From NCBI RefSeq assembly GCF_900108875.1, contig NZ_FNYJ01000002.1:469383-533382 (forward strand): 64,000 bases of DNA, given 5' to 3'. Below, one piece after another: positions 8,810 to 16,936 of the stretch. Positions within the stretch are counted from its first letter, which is position 1. Every line of letters starts with the position of its first letter. Both the position numbers and the translations under genes were made by a program. This DNA comes from Pseudomonas sp. NFR16 (GTDB lineage: Bacteria; Pseudomonadota; Gammaproteobacteria; Pseudomonadales; Pseudomonadaceae). The notes beneath the pieces are model-generated. The model was given only the letters and a program-made list of their open reading frames with translations, searched no databases and was not told the DNA's origin.

Positions 8810-11800
8810 ATGCCTGTGAGCCCGAGACTGAGGCAGTATGTCTGGCGGGTCGTCTGGGTGGTGTTGCTGATGGCGATGGTGGCTCTGGGGTTTGCCGTTG
8901 CCTCGGAGGTGCGCAGTTCCAGACTGCAGGCCCGCGAGTTCAGTGATTTTGCCAAGGACCTGAGCTACACCGTGGAACCGGGCGCAAGCGATGCGATTGT
9001 CTATCCCGGCGATGGCCCGTTCGATAAGCGGCTGGGTTATTCGGCGCTCGGGGAGTTTCTGCCACGTCTGCTCAAGCGCGATTACCTGATCAGCGCACAG
9101 GCGCGGTTCTCCCCCAGCATGCTGTCCTACGCCAACCGCGGCTTTTTCGTGCCTTATCGAGAGAAAAGCCAGTCTGGCTTAACGATCACGGACTGCCGCG
9201 GCGATGCTCTCTATCAATACACCTACCCCCAGCAGCTTTACCCGACCTTTGCGGCGATCCCGCCGGTGCTGGTCAACAGCCTGTTATTCATCGAAAACCG
9301 CGACCTGCTCGATGCCGGTCAGCCGCAGGCCAACCCGGCCGTAGACTGGCCCCGGTTCCTCAAAGCCGCCGTGTCTCAAGTCGCCAAAGCAGTTGGCTTG
9401 CCCGGGCAATCGGCGGGTGGCAGCACGCTTGCCACGCAACTCGAGAAATACCGTCATTCGCCTGATGGCTTGACGCAATCCGGCAGCGAGAAGATCCGTC
9501 AGATGGTGTCCGCCAGCGTGCGGGCCTATCAACCAGGGCCGCAAACCCTTGAAGCCCGGGAGCGTGTCGTGCGTGACTATCTCAACAGCGTGCCGCTTTC
9601 TGCTGTGCCGGGCCACGGAGAAGTCCACGGCATGGCTGAGGGGCTGCGGGTCTGGTACGGCGCAGACTTCGACCGCACCAACCAGTTGCTCATGGCGACG
9701 GGCAACGATGCGAACACCCTCGCCGCACAGGGGCTTGCGCTGCGCGAGGTGCTGTCACTGGTGATCGCTCAACGGCGGCCTTCGCACTTTCTGGCAAAAG
9801 GCCGAAAGGAACTGGCGGACCTGACTGACAGCCACATTCGTCTGCTGGCGCAGAACAAAGTCATCGACCCGCCGCTGGCCGACGCTGCGCTCGCGGCGAC
9901 CGTGACCTATCGCGACTGGGTGCAGCAGCCTACCGTGCAGCCCATCGAAACCAACAAGGGGATAACGGTCGCACGCAATCGCCTGTCGAACATGCTGGAT
10001 CGTCCGCTCTACGATCTTGATCGCCTGGACCTGTCAGCGACCAGCACCTTGCAGAACGATCTGCAAACCCGTGTCGGCCAGTACTTGCGGGACCTGGCGA
10101 ATCCTGAATTCGCGGGCCAGCTGGGCTTGATCGGTGAGCACTTGCTCACGCCCACCAGCACCCAGGCGGTCCGCTACAGCTTTACGCTGTTCGAACGGGA
10201 CATCGACGGCTCGCGTGTGCGCGTGCAGACCGACAGCACCGATCAGCCGTTCGATATCAACGAGGGGAGCAAGCTGGAGTTGGGCTCGACCGCGAAAATG
10301 CGGGTGTTGACCACTTATTTGCAGATCATCGCCGAACTCCACGACAAGTACGCGGGCATGAGCAATGCCGAACTCAAGAAGGTCCCGGTCGAGGATCCTG
10401 ACCGCCTGAGCCGGTGGGCGCTGGACTACTTGATGCAGAACAAGGACCGCGACCTGTCGAAGATGCTCGCCGCAGCCCTTGACCGCAAGTATTCCGCCAG
10501 CCCGGGCGAAAGCTTCTTCACCGGCGGTGGCCTGCACCACTTCAATAACTTCCGGCGGGAAGACAACGCGCGCAATCCGACGCTGCGCGAGGCGTTGCGT
10601 GAGTCGATCAACCTGCCGTTCATTCGGCTGATGCGCGACCTGGTGCGCTACACCACGTATCAGGGCCCGAATAACAGCGCCGTGTTGCTCAAGGACGACA
10701 GCGATCCGCGACGTCAGGAGTACCTGGCGGAATTCGCCGATCGCGAGGGCACCTCGTTTCTGCTGCGGTTCTGGAAACGCTACAAGAACAAATCGACGCA
10801 GGACCGCCTCGATACCTTTCTCGACAGCGTTCATCCCTCTGCCAGCCGGCTCGCCGCCGTGCATCGCTACCTGCTGCCCGAAGCCAGCCATAGTGCTTTC
10901 AACGCATTTGTGCGGGCCCATGCCGTGGCGGACAAAACCAGGCCTGGGCTGACCGAGAAGCGTCTGGACGAGCTGTATTATGCCTACGGCCCGGGCAAGT
11001 TTGATTTGCCGGATCAAGGCTACATAGCCCGCGTTCACCCGCTGGACCTGTGGCTGGTCGGCTATCTGCTGCAAAACCCGGATGCCAAGTTCAAGGACGC
11101 CGTAGCCGCCAGCCGTTTCGAGCGTCAGGAAGTGTACAGCTGGCTGTTCAAGAGTCGGCACAAGAGCGCTCGGGACAGTCGCATCCGGACGATGCTGGAG
11201 ATCGAAGCTTTTCTGGATATCCACCAGCGCTGGCAGCGTCTGGGCTATCCATTCGATCATCTGGTGCCCTCGCTTGCGACGGCGATAGGCAGCTCCGGCG
11301 ATCGCCCTGCCGCGTTGGCCGAGCTGATCGGGATCATTCAGAACGACGGCGTGCGCTTGCCCGTTCTGCGTATCGACAGCCTGCATTTCGCCGCCGGAAC
11401 GCCTTACGAAACGCAGCTGAACAACAACCCGGAACTGGGCAAACGCGTGCTGCCTTCGCAGGTGGCGGCCGCCATGCGCGAGGCGTTGTCCCAGGTGGTC
11501 GACGCGGGTACGGCAAGGCGCGTTTCCGGAAGCTTCAAGCTGCAGGACGGGACGCCGCTGGCGATGGGCGGCAAGACTGGCACAGGCGACAACCGCATCG
11601 AAAGCATTGGCTCCGGTGGGCGCATTCTGGCGTCCAAGGCGATCAACCGGACCGCCACCTTCGTGTTCTTCATCGGCGATAACCATTTCGGCACGCTCAC
11701 CGCTTACGTGCCCGGTCGAGCGGCCGAGAGTTTCAAGTTCACTTCCGCATTGCCCGTTCAGGTGCTCAAAGGCATGGCGCCGATCCTCAATCGGTATCTG

Positions 11801-11863
11801 GAACCGGGCACGTACAGTCAGTGCAAAGCGCCCGCGGCGACGCAGGTGGCGAGCACCTACTGA
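8810..11863 (+). CDS. Class A penicillin-binding protein-like transglycosylase/transpeptidase
   Basis: 1017 residues from the ATG at 8810, which has GGGGGA seven bases upstream. One transmembrane helix (about residues 10-30) leads to a periplasmic GT51 domain with GGSTLATQLEK at 203-213 and the catalytic-region variant FIENRDLLD. A penicillin-binding domain follows with SxxK (S493-T-A-K496), SxN (S599-I-N) and KTGT (K922). It should polymerise and crosslink peptidoglycan. GT51 motif 1 reads ENRD rather than the usual EDRxF, and the protein is longer than PBP1a/1b, so it is a diverged relative. Its loops between 620 and 830 look lineage-specific. Confidence 0.8.
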   Translation: MPVSPRLRQYVWRVVWVVLLMAMVALGFAVASEVRSSRLQAREFSDFAKDLSYTVEPGASDAIVYPGDGPFDKRLGYSALGEFLPRLLKRDYLISAQARFSPSMLSYANRGFFVPYREKSQSGLTITDCRGDALYQYTYPQQLYPTFAAIPPVLVNSLLFIENRDLLDAGQPQANPAVDWPRFLKAAVSQVAKAVGLPGQSAGGSTLATQLEKYRHSPDGLTQSGSEKIRQMVSASVRAYQPGPQTLEARERVVRDYLNSVPLSAVPGHGEVHGMAEGLRVWYGADFDRTNQLLMATGNDANTLAAQGLALREVLSLVIAQRRPSHFLAKGRKELADLTDSHIRLLAQNKVIDPPLADAALAATVTYRDWVQQPTVQPIETNKGITVARNRLSNMLDRPLYDLDRLDLSATSTLQNDLQTRVGQYLRDLANPEFAGQLGLIGEHLLTPTSTQAVRYSFTLFERDIDGSRVRVQTDSTDQPFDINEGSKLELGSTAKMRVLTTYLQIIAELHDKYAGMSNAELKKVPVEDPDRLSRWALDYLMQNKDRDLSKMLAAALDRKYSASPGESFFTGGGLHHFNNFRREDNARNPTLREALRESINLPFIRLMRDLVRYTTYQGPNNSAVLLKDDSDPRRQEYLAEFADREGTSFLLRFWKRYKNKSTQDRLDTFLDSVHPSASRLAAVHRYLLPEASHSAFNAFVRAHAVADKTRPGLTEKRLDELYYAYGPGKFDLPDQGYIARVHPLDLWLVGYLLQNPDAKFKDAVAASRFERQEVYSWLFKSRHKSARDSRIRTMLEIEAFLDIHQRWQRLGYPFDHLVPSLATAIGSSGDRPAALAELIGIIQNDGVRLPVLRIDSLHFAAGTPYETQLNNNPELGKRVLPSQVAAAMREALSQVVDAGTARRVSGSFKLQDGTPLAMGGKTGTGDNRIESIGSGGRILASKAINRTATFVFFIGDNHFGTLTAYVPGRAAESFKFTSALPVQVLKGMAPILNRYLEPGTYSQCKAPAATQVASTY

Positions 11864-11907
11864 CCGCCAAACGAGAACCGTTCGTCTTAACGTCTCTTGC
11901 AGAAGCA

Positions 11908-11923
11908 TTAAGATATATCTTAA
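11908..11923. promoter_or_regulatory. Operator 1 of the PadR/YqjI-like repressor
   Basis: TTAAGATATATCTTAA is a 16-bp perfect palindrome 33 bp before the PadR start. AT-rich palindromes with an ATATATC core fit autoregulation by PadR-type proteins such as YqjI. It overlaps a second similar site at 11920-11934. Confidence 0.6.
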
Positions 11924-11934
11924 GGTATATCTAA
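11920..11934. promoter_or_regulatory. Operator 2 (overlapping, imperfect) of the PadR/YqjI-like repressor
   Basis: TTAAGGTATATCTAA repeats the operator 1 pattern with one half-site altered and shares its first four bases with it. Two abutting sites suggest cooperative binding of two dimers. Confidence 0.45.
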
Positions 11935-11956
11935 CTGTAACGAGAGATGAAAAGCG

Positions 11957-12550
11957 ATGAGAGACCACTCACACGATCACCCCCACCACCACCGGCCGCA
12001 TTTCGGCGAACATGGCGACAGCCGCGACGGTTTCGAGAAACGGACCGGCCGCGAACGCGGCGGACGCGGGCCACGTGTTTTTGCGCCCGGCGACCTGAAG
12101 CTGCTGCTGCTCGCCTTGATTTCCGACCAGCCTTGCCACGGCTACGACCTGATCCGGCAGATCGAAGGCATGTTCGACGGCGCCTACAGCCCGAGCCCCG
12201 GCGTGATCTACCCGACGCTGACCTTTCTGGAAGAAAGCGAGCTGATCCTCGGCGACGCCGAGGCAGGCAAGAAGCGTTACCAGATCACCGCGACCGGGCA
12301 GCAATTCCTTGCAGAACAGGCCGTCGCGCTGGACGGCGTGAAGATGCGCATCGACGTCAGTAAGCGCTCGCTGCGGGGACACGACCGTCCGCCGGAAATC
12401 CACGAGGCTGTGCATAACCTGCGTCACGCCCTGCAGATGCATCACGGTCGCTGGAGCCCGGAAGAAATCATCCGCGTTCGCGACCTGTTGAACGAAACCG
12501 CCAGAGCCGTCGTCGACGGTCCAGTCAAGCCGTCGGAGACGTCCGTATGA
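11957..12550 (+). CDS. PadR-family regulator with His-rich N-terminus (YqjI/NfeR type)
   Basis: 197 residues. The first ~20 residues hold eight histidines (DHSHDHPHHHRPH), followed by an Arg/Gly-rich linker. A PadR winged helix spans about 45-115 (LLLALISDQPCHGYDLIRQIE, YPTLTFLEE). E. coli YqjI has the same layout, binds nickel or iron through its N-terminus and represses the ferric reductase gene yqjH. Here the next gene is the YqjH-like reductase, overlapping by four bases (ATGA), so both are in one autoregulated operon. The metal specificity is inferred from the family. Confidence 0.85.
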   Translation: MRDHSHDHPHHHRPHFGEHGDSRDGFEKRTGRERGGRGPRVFAPGDLKLLLLALISDQPCHGYDLIRQIEGMFDGAYSPSPGVIYPTLTFLEESELILGDAEAGKKRYQITATGQQFLAEQAVALDGVKMRIDVSKRSLRGHDRPPEIHEAVHNLRHALQMHHGRWSPEEIIRVRDLLNETARAVVDGPVKPSETSV

Positions 12551-13317
12551 ATTCACAGCAGTCGATCCACCGAGTCAGCCACGAGATCAAGCGCCGCAAG
12601 CTGCAGGTGTTGCGCGTCACGGACATCACGCCGCGAATGCGCCGCATCACGTTGCACGGACCGGAGCTGACCGGTTTCATCAGCCTGGGCACCGACGACC
12701 ACGTCAAACTGTTGTTCGCGACCACGCCACAGGAACAAGCGGCGCTGGACAGCTTCATGCCTGGGCAGAACAGCGAAGGACCAAAGCCTGCGATGCGGGA
12801 CTACACGCCACGTCGCTATGACGCGGCATCGGGCGAGCTGGACATCGATTTCGTCCTGCACGGCGAAGGTCCGGCCGCCACCTGGGCCGCTCAGGCTCAA
12901 GCCGGGCAGTTTCTGTACATCGCCGGCCCGCGCGGCTCGATGATTGTCCCGGACATGTTCGACAGTTATCTGCTGATCGGCGATGAAACCGCCCTGCCCG
13001 CCATCGCCCGCCGCCTGGAGGAATTACCCGCCAACCGCCGCGCGCAGGTCGTCGTCGAGATCGAAGACGCCGCGGAGCGTCAGACCTTGAACAGCAAGGC
13101 CCAGGTGGACGTGATCTGGGTGCTGCGCGGGGAGCGCGACCTGTTGGAGGTGACACGCCAGCTGACCTTACCCGAAGGCAAGCTGTATGCCTGGGTGGCG
13201 ACCGAATCAGGCCTGTCGCGCAAAGTTCGTCGCGTATTGCTCGATGAATTCGGGCTCGATGAGGCCTCGGTCAAAGCGGCAGGCTACTGGCGCATCGAAG
13301 GTTCGGACGAGCAATAA
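12547..13317 (+). CDS. Siderophore-interacting protein, FAD ferric reductase (YqjH/ViuB type)
   Basis: A 256-residue cytoplasmic flavoprotein that releases iron from ferric siderophores by reduction. The FAD motif RDYTPRRYD is at about residue 81, then GPAATWAAQAQAGQ and GPRGSM for the flavin-binding barrel. The C-terminal half is the NAD(P)H-binding lobe (LIGDETALPAIARRLEEL). This is the usual size for the family. It is translated with the PadR-type regulator through a 4-bp overlap, so it is probably induced when excess metal relieves repression at the two operators upstream. Confidence 0.9.
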   Translation: MNSQQSIHRVSHEIKRRKLQVLRVTDITPRMRRITLHGPELTGFISLGTDDHVKLLFATTPQEQAALDSFMPGQNSEGPKPAMRDYTPRRYDAASGELDIDFVLHGEGPAATWAAQAQAGQFLYIAGPRGSMIVPDMFDSYLLIGDETALPAIARRLEELPANRRAQVVVEIEDAAERQTLNSKAQVDVIWVLRGERDLLEVTRQLTLPEGKLYAWVATESGLSRKVRRVLLDEFGLDEASVKAAGYWRIEGSDEQ

Positions 13318-13333
13318 CCCTGACACCGCGTGA

Positions 13334-13365
13334 CGTCGAAGGGGTCGCAGCTATTCCCTTCGACG
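13334..13365. terminator. Bidirectional terminator hairpin between convergent genes
   Basis: Perfect 10-bp arms CGTCGAAGGG (13334-13343) and CCCTTCGACG (13356-13365) enclose a 12-base loop. The stop codon of the minus-strand Pr6Pr gene (13351-13353) lies inside the loop. Its position between two convergent stop codons suggests shared termination. Confidence 0.6.
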
Positions 13366-14007
13366 CCTCGACTTGTCGATCAGCAGGATCAACAACCCGA
13401 TTGCGACGTACCCCGCCAGCACCCCGAACGCATTGATCAATGCGCTCGTCACTCCGAGCGTGCCGATGTCCAGAAATGGGTAGAGGTAATCGCCGAAGAT
13501 GTCCCCGCGAAACAGTAAGTACGCAAAATACAGCGCCGGATAGAGCATCCACAGCAGCACGTGGTTCAGACGCAGCACGCCCCTCGCCTCGTACAGCCAC
13601 CAATACACCAGAAACAGCAGCGGCATGACGTCGTGCAGCAACTCGTCAGCGACCCACTGCCAGCCCTGCGGGCTCCATAAATGGCGCAGCAGCAGGCTGT
13701 AAGCGACGCCGACCAGAAGAATGCTGGTGACGATACCGCCGCACACCACGGGGGATCTGAAGAAGCGATGACCCGCGCTGTGCCGGTCGGTGATCGCACA
13801 CGTGAGCGCCACGGCGACCAGCGTGTTGGTCAGTACCGTGAAGAAACTGAAATAGCGCACCAGCCCGCCCATCACACTGGCGTCGTCAGTCCAGCGTCCC
13901 CACAGAATCAGATAAAGCTGCACGGCCAGCGCAAACCAGCCCAGTAGCGCAGCGGCGGTGGCATAGCGGCGCTGTCCCCGCGCCAGGTGCAGCGTTTGGC
14001 TTTCCAT
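13351..14007 (-). CDS. Pr6Pr family membrane protein
   Basis: 218 residues with about six transmembrane helices and short charged ends. The pattern LVRYFSFFTVLTNTLVAVAL, then LLHDVMPLLFLVYWWLYEAR and NHVLLWMLYPALYFAY, is that of the Pr6Pr (FAR-17a/AIG1-like) family. No biochemical function is established for bacterial members. HDVMPLL and the acidic GDIFGDYLYPFLD region hold the most conserved polar residues. It is convergent with the siderophore reductase gene and 35 bp from the VF530 gene upstream, with which it may be co-transcribed. Confidence 0.8.
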   Translation of the reverse strand: MESQTLHLARGQRRYATAAALLGWFALAVQLYLILWGRWTDDASVMGGLVRYFSFFTVLTNTLVAVALTCAITDRHSAGHRFFRSPVVCGGIVTSILLVGVAYSLLLRHLWSPQGWQWVADELLHDVMPLLFLVYWWLYEARGVLRLNHVLLWMLYPALYFAYLLFRGDIFGDYLYPFLDIGTLGVTSALINAFGVLAGYVAIGLLILLIDKSRRRRE

Positions 14008-14042
14008 CCAGCGTCATTCCTGTGCGATCGAAGCGGAGTGAA

Positions 14043-14270
14043 TCAGCCGCGTTTGGTGCGGGCCAGTTTCACGTAAAGGGCTTCGACCTTTTCCCGCGCC
14101 CAAGGTGTCTTGCGCAAGAAGGTCAGGCTCGACTTGATGCTCGGATCGCTCTTGAAGCAGCGAATATCGATGCGCTCGGCAAGGCCAGACCATTCGTAGT
14201 GCTCGACCAGCGCATTGAGGATCTGCTCCAGCGTCACGCCATGCAGCGGGTTGTTGTGGGGTGTGGTCAT
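14043..14270 (-). CDS. VF530 family DNA-binding protein
   Basis: A 75-residue basic protein matching the VF530 family: [22 protein letters not shown], then [26 protein letters not shown]. The Vibrio fischeri member has a helical double-stranded-DNA-binding-like fold; the cellular role is unknown. It probably forms a short unit with the Pr6Pr gene 35 bp downstream. Confidence 0.85.
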   Translation of the reverse strand: MTTPHNNPLHGVTLEQILNALVEHYEWSGLAERIDIRCFKSDPSIKSSLTFLRKTPWAREKVEALYVKLARTKRG

Positions 14271-14459
14271 GCCAGGCCTTTTGCATTCGATGAGTGACAG
14301 GGTCGCGAGGTGCGCACCTTAACGGAGCAACCGGCAGGTGTGAAGAGACAGCTGACGTGCAGGAGCGGCCTTGTCCTCACAGGCCTGCGAAAGCGACGCC
14401 GGCGCCAGCCAACGAGCGCTGTAATCGTCGTTGGATTCCAAAATGATTGCAATTTTATT

Positions 14460-14472
14460 GTTATGTTATAAC
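14460..14472 (+). promoter_or_regulatory. Zur box upstream of the ZnuD-like receptor
   Basis: GTTATGTTATAAC has perfect 5-bp arms and continues to TGTTATGTTATAACA (14459-14473). It is close to the Zur consensus of gammaproteobacteria and shares its 13-mer layout with the rpmE2 box at 1415-1427. It lies about 50 bp before the receptor ATG. Confidence 0.75.
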
Positions 14473-14521
14473 ACTAACAGCTCGATCATTTTTCGAATCA
14501 CTCCCTGACAAGGAACGCTGC

Positions 14522-16552
14522 ATGTCCCGCCCATCCATTTTTCCGATCTGGCCTCTGACTCCGCTGGCCACCGCGCTGCTGCTGGCGTCACCCGCGAACG
14601 CCATAGAACTGGAGCAACAAACCATTACCGCCAATCCGCTAGGCAGCGATCAATTGGCGTCGCCCAGCACTGTGCTGACGAGCGACGAACTGACGCTGCA
14701 GCAAAAAGGCAGTCTGGGCGAGACGTTGAACAAACAGCCAGGCGTGTCTTCGTCGTATTTCGGACCGGGCGCAAGCCGACCGATCATTCGCGGCCTGGAC
14801 GGTGACCGCATCCGTCTGCTGCGCAACGGCGTCGGCGCGCTGGACGCTTCATCGCTGTCCTACGATCACGCGGTTCCGCTGGACCCGGTCAACGTCGACC
14901 GTATCGAAATCGTCCGTGGCCCGGCCGCGCTTCTTTATGGCGGCAGCGCCATCGGTGGCGTGGTCAACACGTTCGACAACCGCATCCCCACCGAGGCCAT
15001 CGAAGGCATTCATGGCGCAGGCGAACTGCGCTACGGCGGCGCCGACACCACGCGCAGCAGCGCAGGCAAACTCGAGGCGGGCAACGGCACGTTCGCCCTG
15101 CATCTGGACGCGAACGCTCGCGAGTTCAACGATCTGAAGATTCCGGGGTATGCCCGGACCGCCGATCAACGCGCCCGCGATCCGGATGGCGACGACAGGA
15201 AACATCGACTCGGCAACAGCGACGGGCGCCAGGACGGCGGGGCCATTGGCGGTGCGTACACGTGGGACGACGGTTATGCCGGGCTCTCCTACAGCAACTA
15301 CGACGCCAACTACGGTTCGCCCGCCGAGCAGGACGTGCGGATTCGCATGAAGCAGGATCACTACGCCTTCGCCTCTGAGATCCGTAACCTCAGCGGTCCA
15401 TTCAGCTCGGTGAAACTGGACGCCGGCTACACCGAATACAAACACATGGAAATCGAGGACGGCGAGGTCGGCACGACGTTCAAGAACAAGGGTTACGAAG
15501 CCCGCGTCGAAGCTCGGCACCAGCCGATCGGTCCGTTGAATGGCGTGATTGGCGCGCAGGTGACGCGCAGCGAATTCTCCGCCCTGGGCGAGGAAGCGTT
15601 CGTGCCGCAGACCGATACCGATGCCGGCGCGCTGTTCATTCTGGAAGAAATGCAGGCAACCGATCGCTTGAAACTGAGCCTGGGCGGGCGACTGGAGCAC
15701 ACCACCGTCGACCCGGACGGCAAAGGCAACGAGCGCTTCTCCGGCGCCGACAGTTCAAGCAGTTTCACGGCCGGCAGCGTGTCTTCCGGTGCGGTCTACA
15801 CGTTGACGCCGGTCTGGTCGCTGGCGGCCACTCTGGGCTACACCGAACGTGCGCCGACCTTCTATGAGCTGTACGCCAACGGTGCTCATGTCGCCACCGG
15901 AACGTACGAAGTCGGCGATGCCGGTCTGTCGAAAGAAAAAGCCGTCTCCAGCGATCTGGCGCTGCGCTTCGACAACGGTACCCACAAAGGCAGCGTCGGC
16001 GTCTTCTATAGCCGCTTCTCCAACTACATCGGGCTGCTGGGGACAGGTCGCACCCTCAACGATGAGGGCGTCGAAGACCCGGACGGCATCCCCGAGTACG
16101 GGTATTCGGGCGTGCGCGCGCGGTTCGCGGGTTTCGAGGCGCAAGATCACTGGAAACTGGGCGAAAGCCGCTACGGAAGCTTCGCTCTCGAGCTGTCGGG
16201 GGATTACACCCGCGCGAAGAATCTCGACAGCGGCGAAGCATTGCCGCGCATCGCCCCACTTCGCCTGAACAGCGGGTTGCTGTGGGCGCTGGACAAGTGG
16301 CAAGCGCGTATCGATGTAGAGCACGCCGCGTCACAAGGGCGAGTGCCGGACAACGAAACCGGCACCGACGGCTATACCACCCTGGGCGCCAGTGCCGGAT
16401 ACACATTCGACGTCGGCGGCAGCCAATGGCTCGCTTTCGTCAACGGCGAGAACCTGACCAACCAGACCGTGCGCTACGCCAGCTCCATTCTGCGTGACAT
16501 CGCTCCAGCGCAAGGTCGCAGTATCGAGGTCGGGCTCAGGACCACCTTCTGA
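14522..16552 (+). CDS. znuD: TonB-dependent outer-membrane receptor, ZnuD-like (zinc uptake)
   Basis: 676 residues from the ATG at 14522, which follows AAGGA by seven bases. It begins with a signal peptide (LATALLLASPANA). The plug holds SRPIIRGLDGDRIRLLRNGV, DASSLSYDHAVPLDP and EIVRGPAALLYGGSAIGGVV, matching the Neisseria zinc receptor ZnuD closely. A 22-stranded barrel ends in the terminal phenylalanine required for outer-membrane insertion. Loops rich in Asp/His (for example RDPDGDDRKHRLGNSDGRQD) may capture metal. An upstream Zur box supports induction under zinc starvation. Confidence 0.85.
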   Translation: MSRPSIFPIWPLTPLATALLLASPANAIELEQQTITANPLGSDQLASPSTVLTSDELTLQQKGSLGETLNKQPGVSSSYFGPGASRPIIRGLDGDRIRLLRNGVGALDASSLSYDHAVPLDPVNVDRIEIVRGPAALLYGGSAIGGVVNTFDNRIPTEAIEGIHGAGELRYGGADTTRSSAGKLEAGNGTFALHLDANAREFNDLKIPGYARTADQRARDPDGDDRKHRLGNSDGRQDGGAIGGAYTWDDGYAGLSYSNYDANYGSPAEQDVRIRMKQDHYAFASEIRNLSGPFSSVKLDAGYTEYKHMEIEDGEVGTTFKNKGYEARVEARHQPIGPLNGVIGAQVTRSEFSALGEEAFVPQTDTDAGALFILEEMQATDRLKLSLGGRLEHTTVDPDGKGNERFSGADSSSSFTAGSVSSGAVYTLTPVWSLAATLGYTERAPTFYELYANGAHVATGTYEVGDAGLSKEKAVSSDLALRFDNGTHKGSVGVFYSRFSNYIGLLGTGRTLNDEGVEDPDGIPEYGYSGVRARFAGFEAQDHWKLGESRYGSFALELSGDYTRAKNLDSGEALPRIAPLRLNSGLLWALDKWQARIDVEHAASQGRVPDNETGTDGYTTLGASAGYTFDVGGSQWLAFVNGENLTNQTVRYASSILRDIAPAQGRSIEVGLRTTF

Positions 16553-16936
16553 TCTGATTCGCTCATCCGGTCAGTCATTCGTACGCAGCGTGCAGGGGCC
16601 AGCCATCTGGTTCCTGCACAGGCGCAGCTACGAAGCGTTGCCGCCTTATCTGTACATCCTGCGCAACGGTCTCAACTTCCTGCCTCAACCGTCTCATCCT
16701 CCCGCAACAGACGAATCATGAAGGACAGCGCTGTCCCGATTTGGGCGGACTGTTGCGCAACCTGTAACTATTCTTGTCGCAAAAACCTCTTTTTTTAAAA
16801 TCGTTAGCCCCCTATCATCGCGCCGCGTTGCCAGCTGAAACGTTTAATTTTTTGTCTGTCAAGTTTTGACACGCGGCTTATCGACGCAGCTCGCGCCTGT
16901 GCCGTCTCCCGATCACCAAAAAGAACACATCGCCCT
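16553..16936. other. Control region upstream of oprB
   Basis: 384 bp without a gene. It contains a perfect palindrome GGACAGCGCTGTCC (16723-16736), an inverted repeat TGTCAA-GTT-TTGACA (16857-16871, 66 bp before the start) and AAAAAGAA (16918-16925), which fits the AANAANAA Hfq/Crc motif next to the start codon. This points to multilayer sugar control, but I cannot name the DNA-binding proteins. Confidence 0.45.

Noticed and set aside
10034..11968. A 644-codon open frame antisense to the class A PBP gene
   Set aside because: The PBP has its catalytic motifs in the other strand; the antisense product has no recognisable feature.
11957..12016. The His-rich N-terminus of the PadR protein as a wrong start or frameshift
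   Set aside because: The His-rich tail is a known feature of YqjI-like regulators, and the frame continues smoothly into the winged helix.
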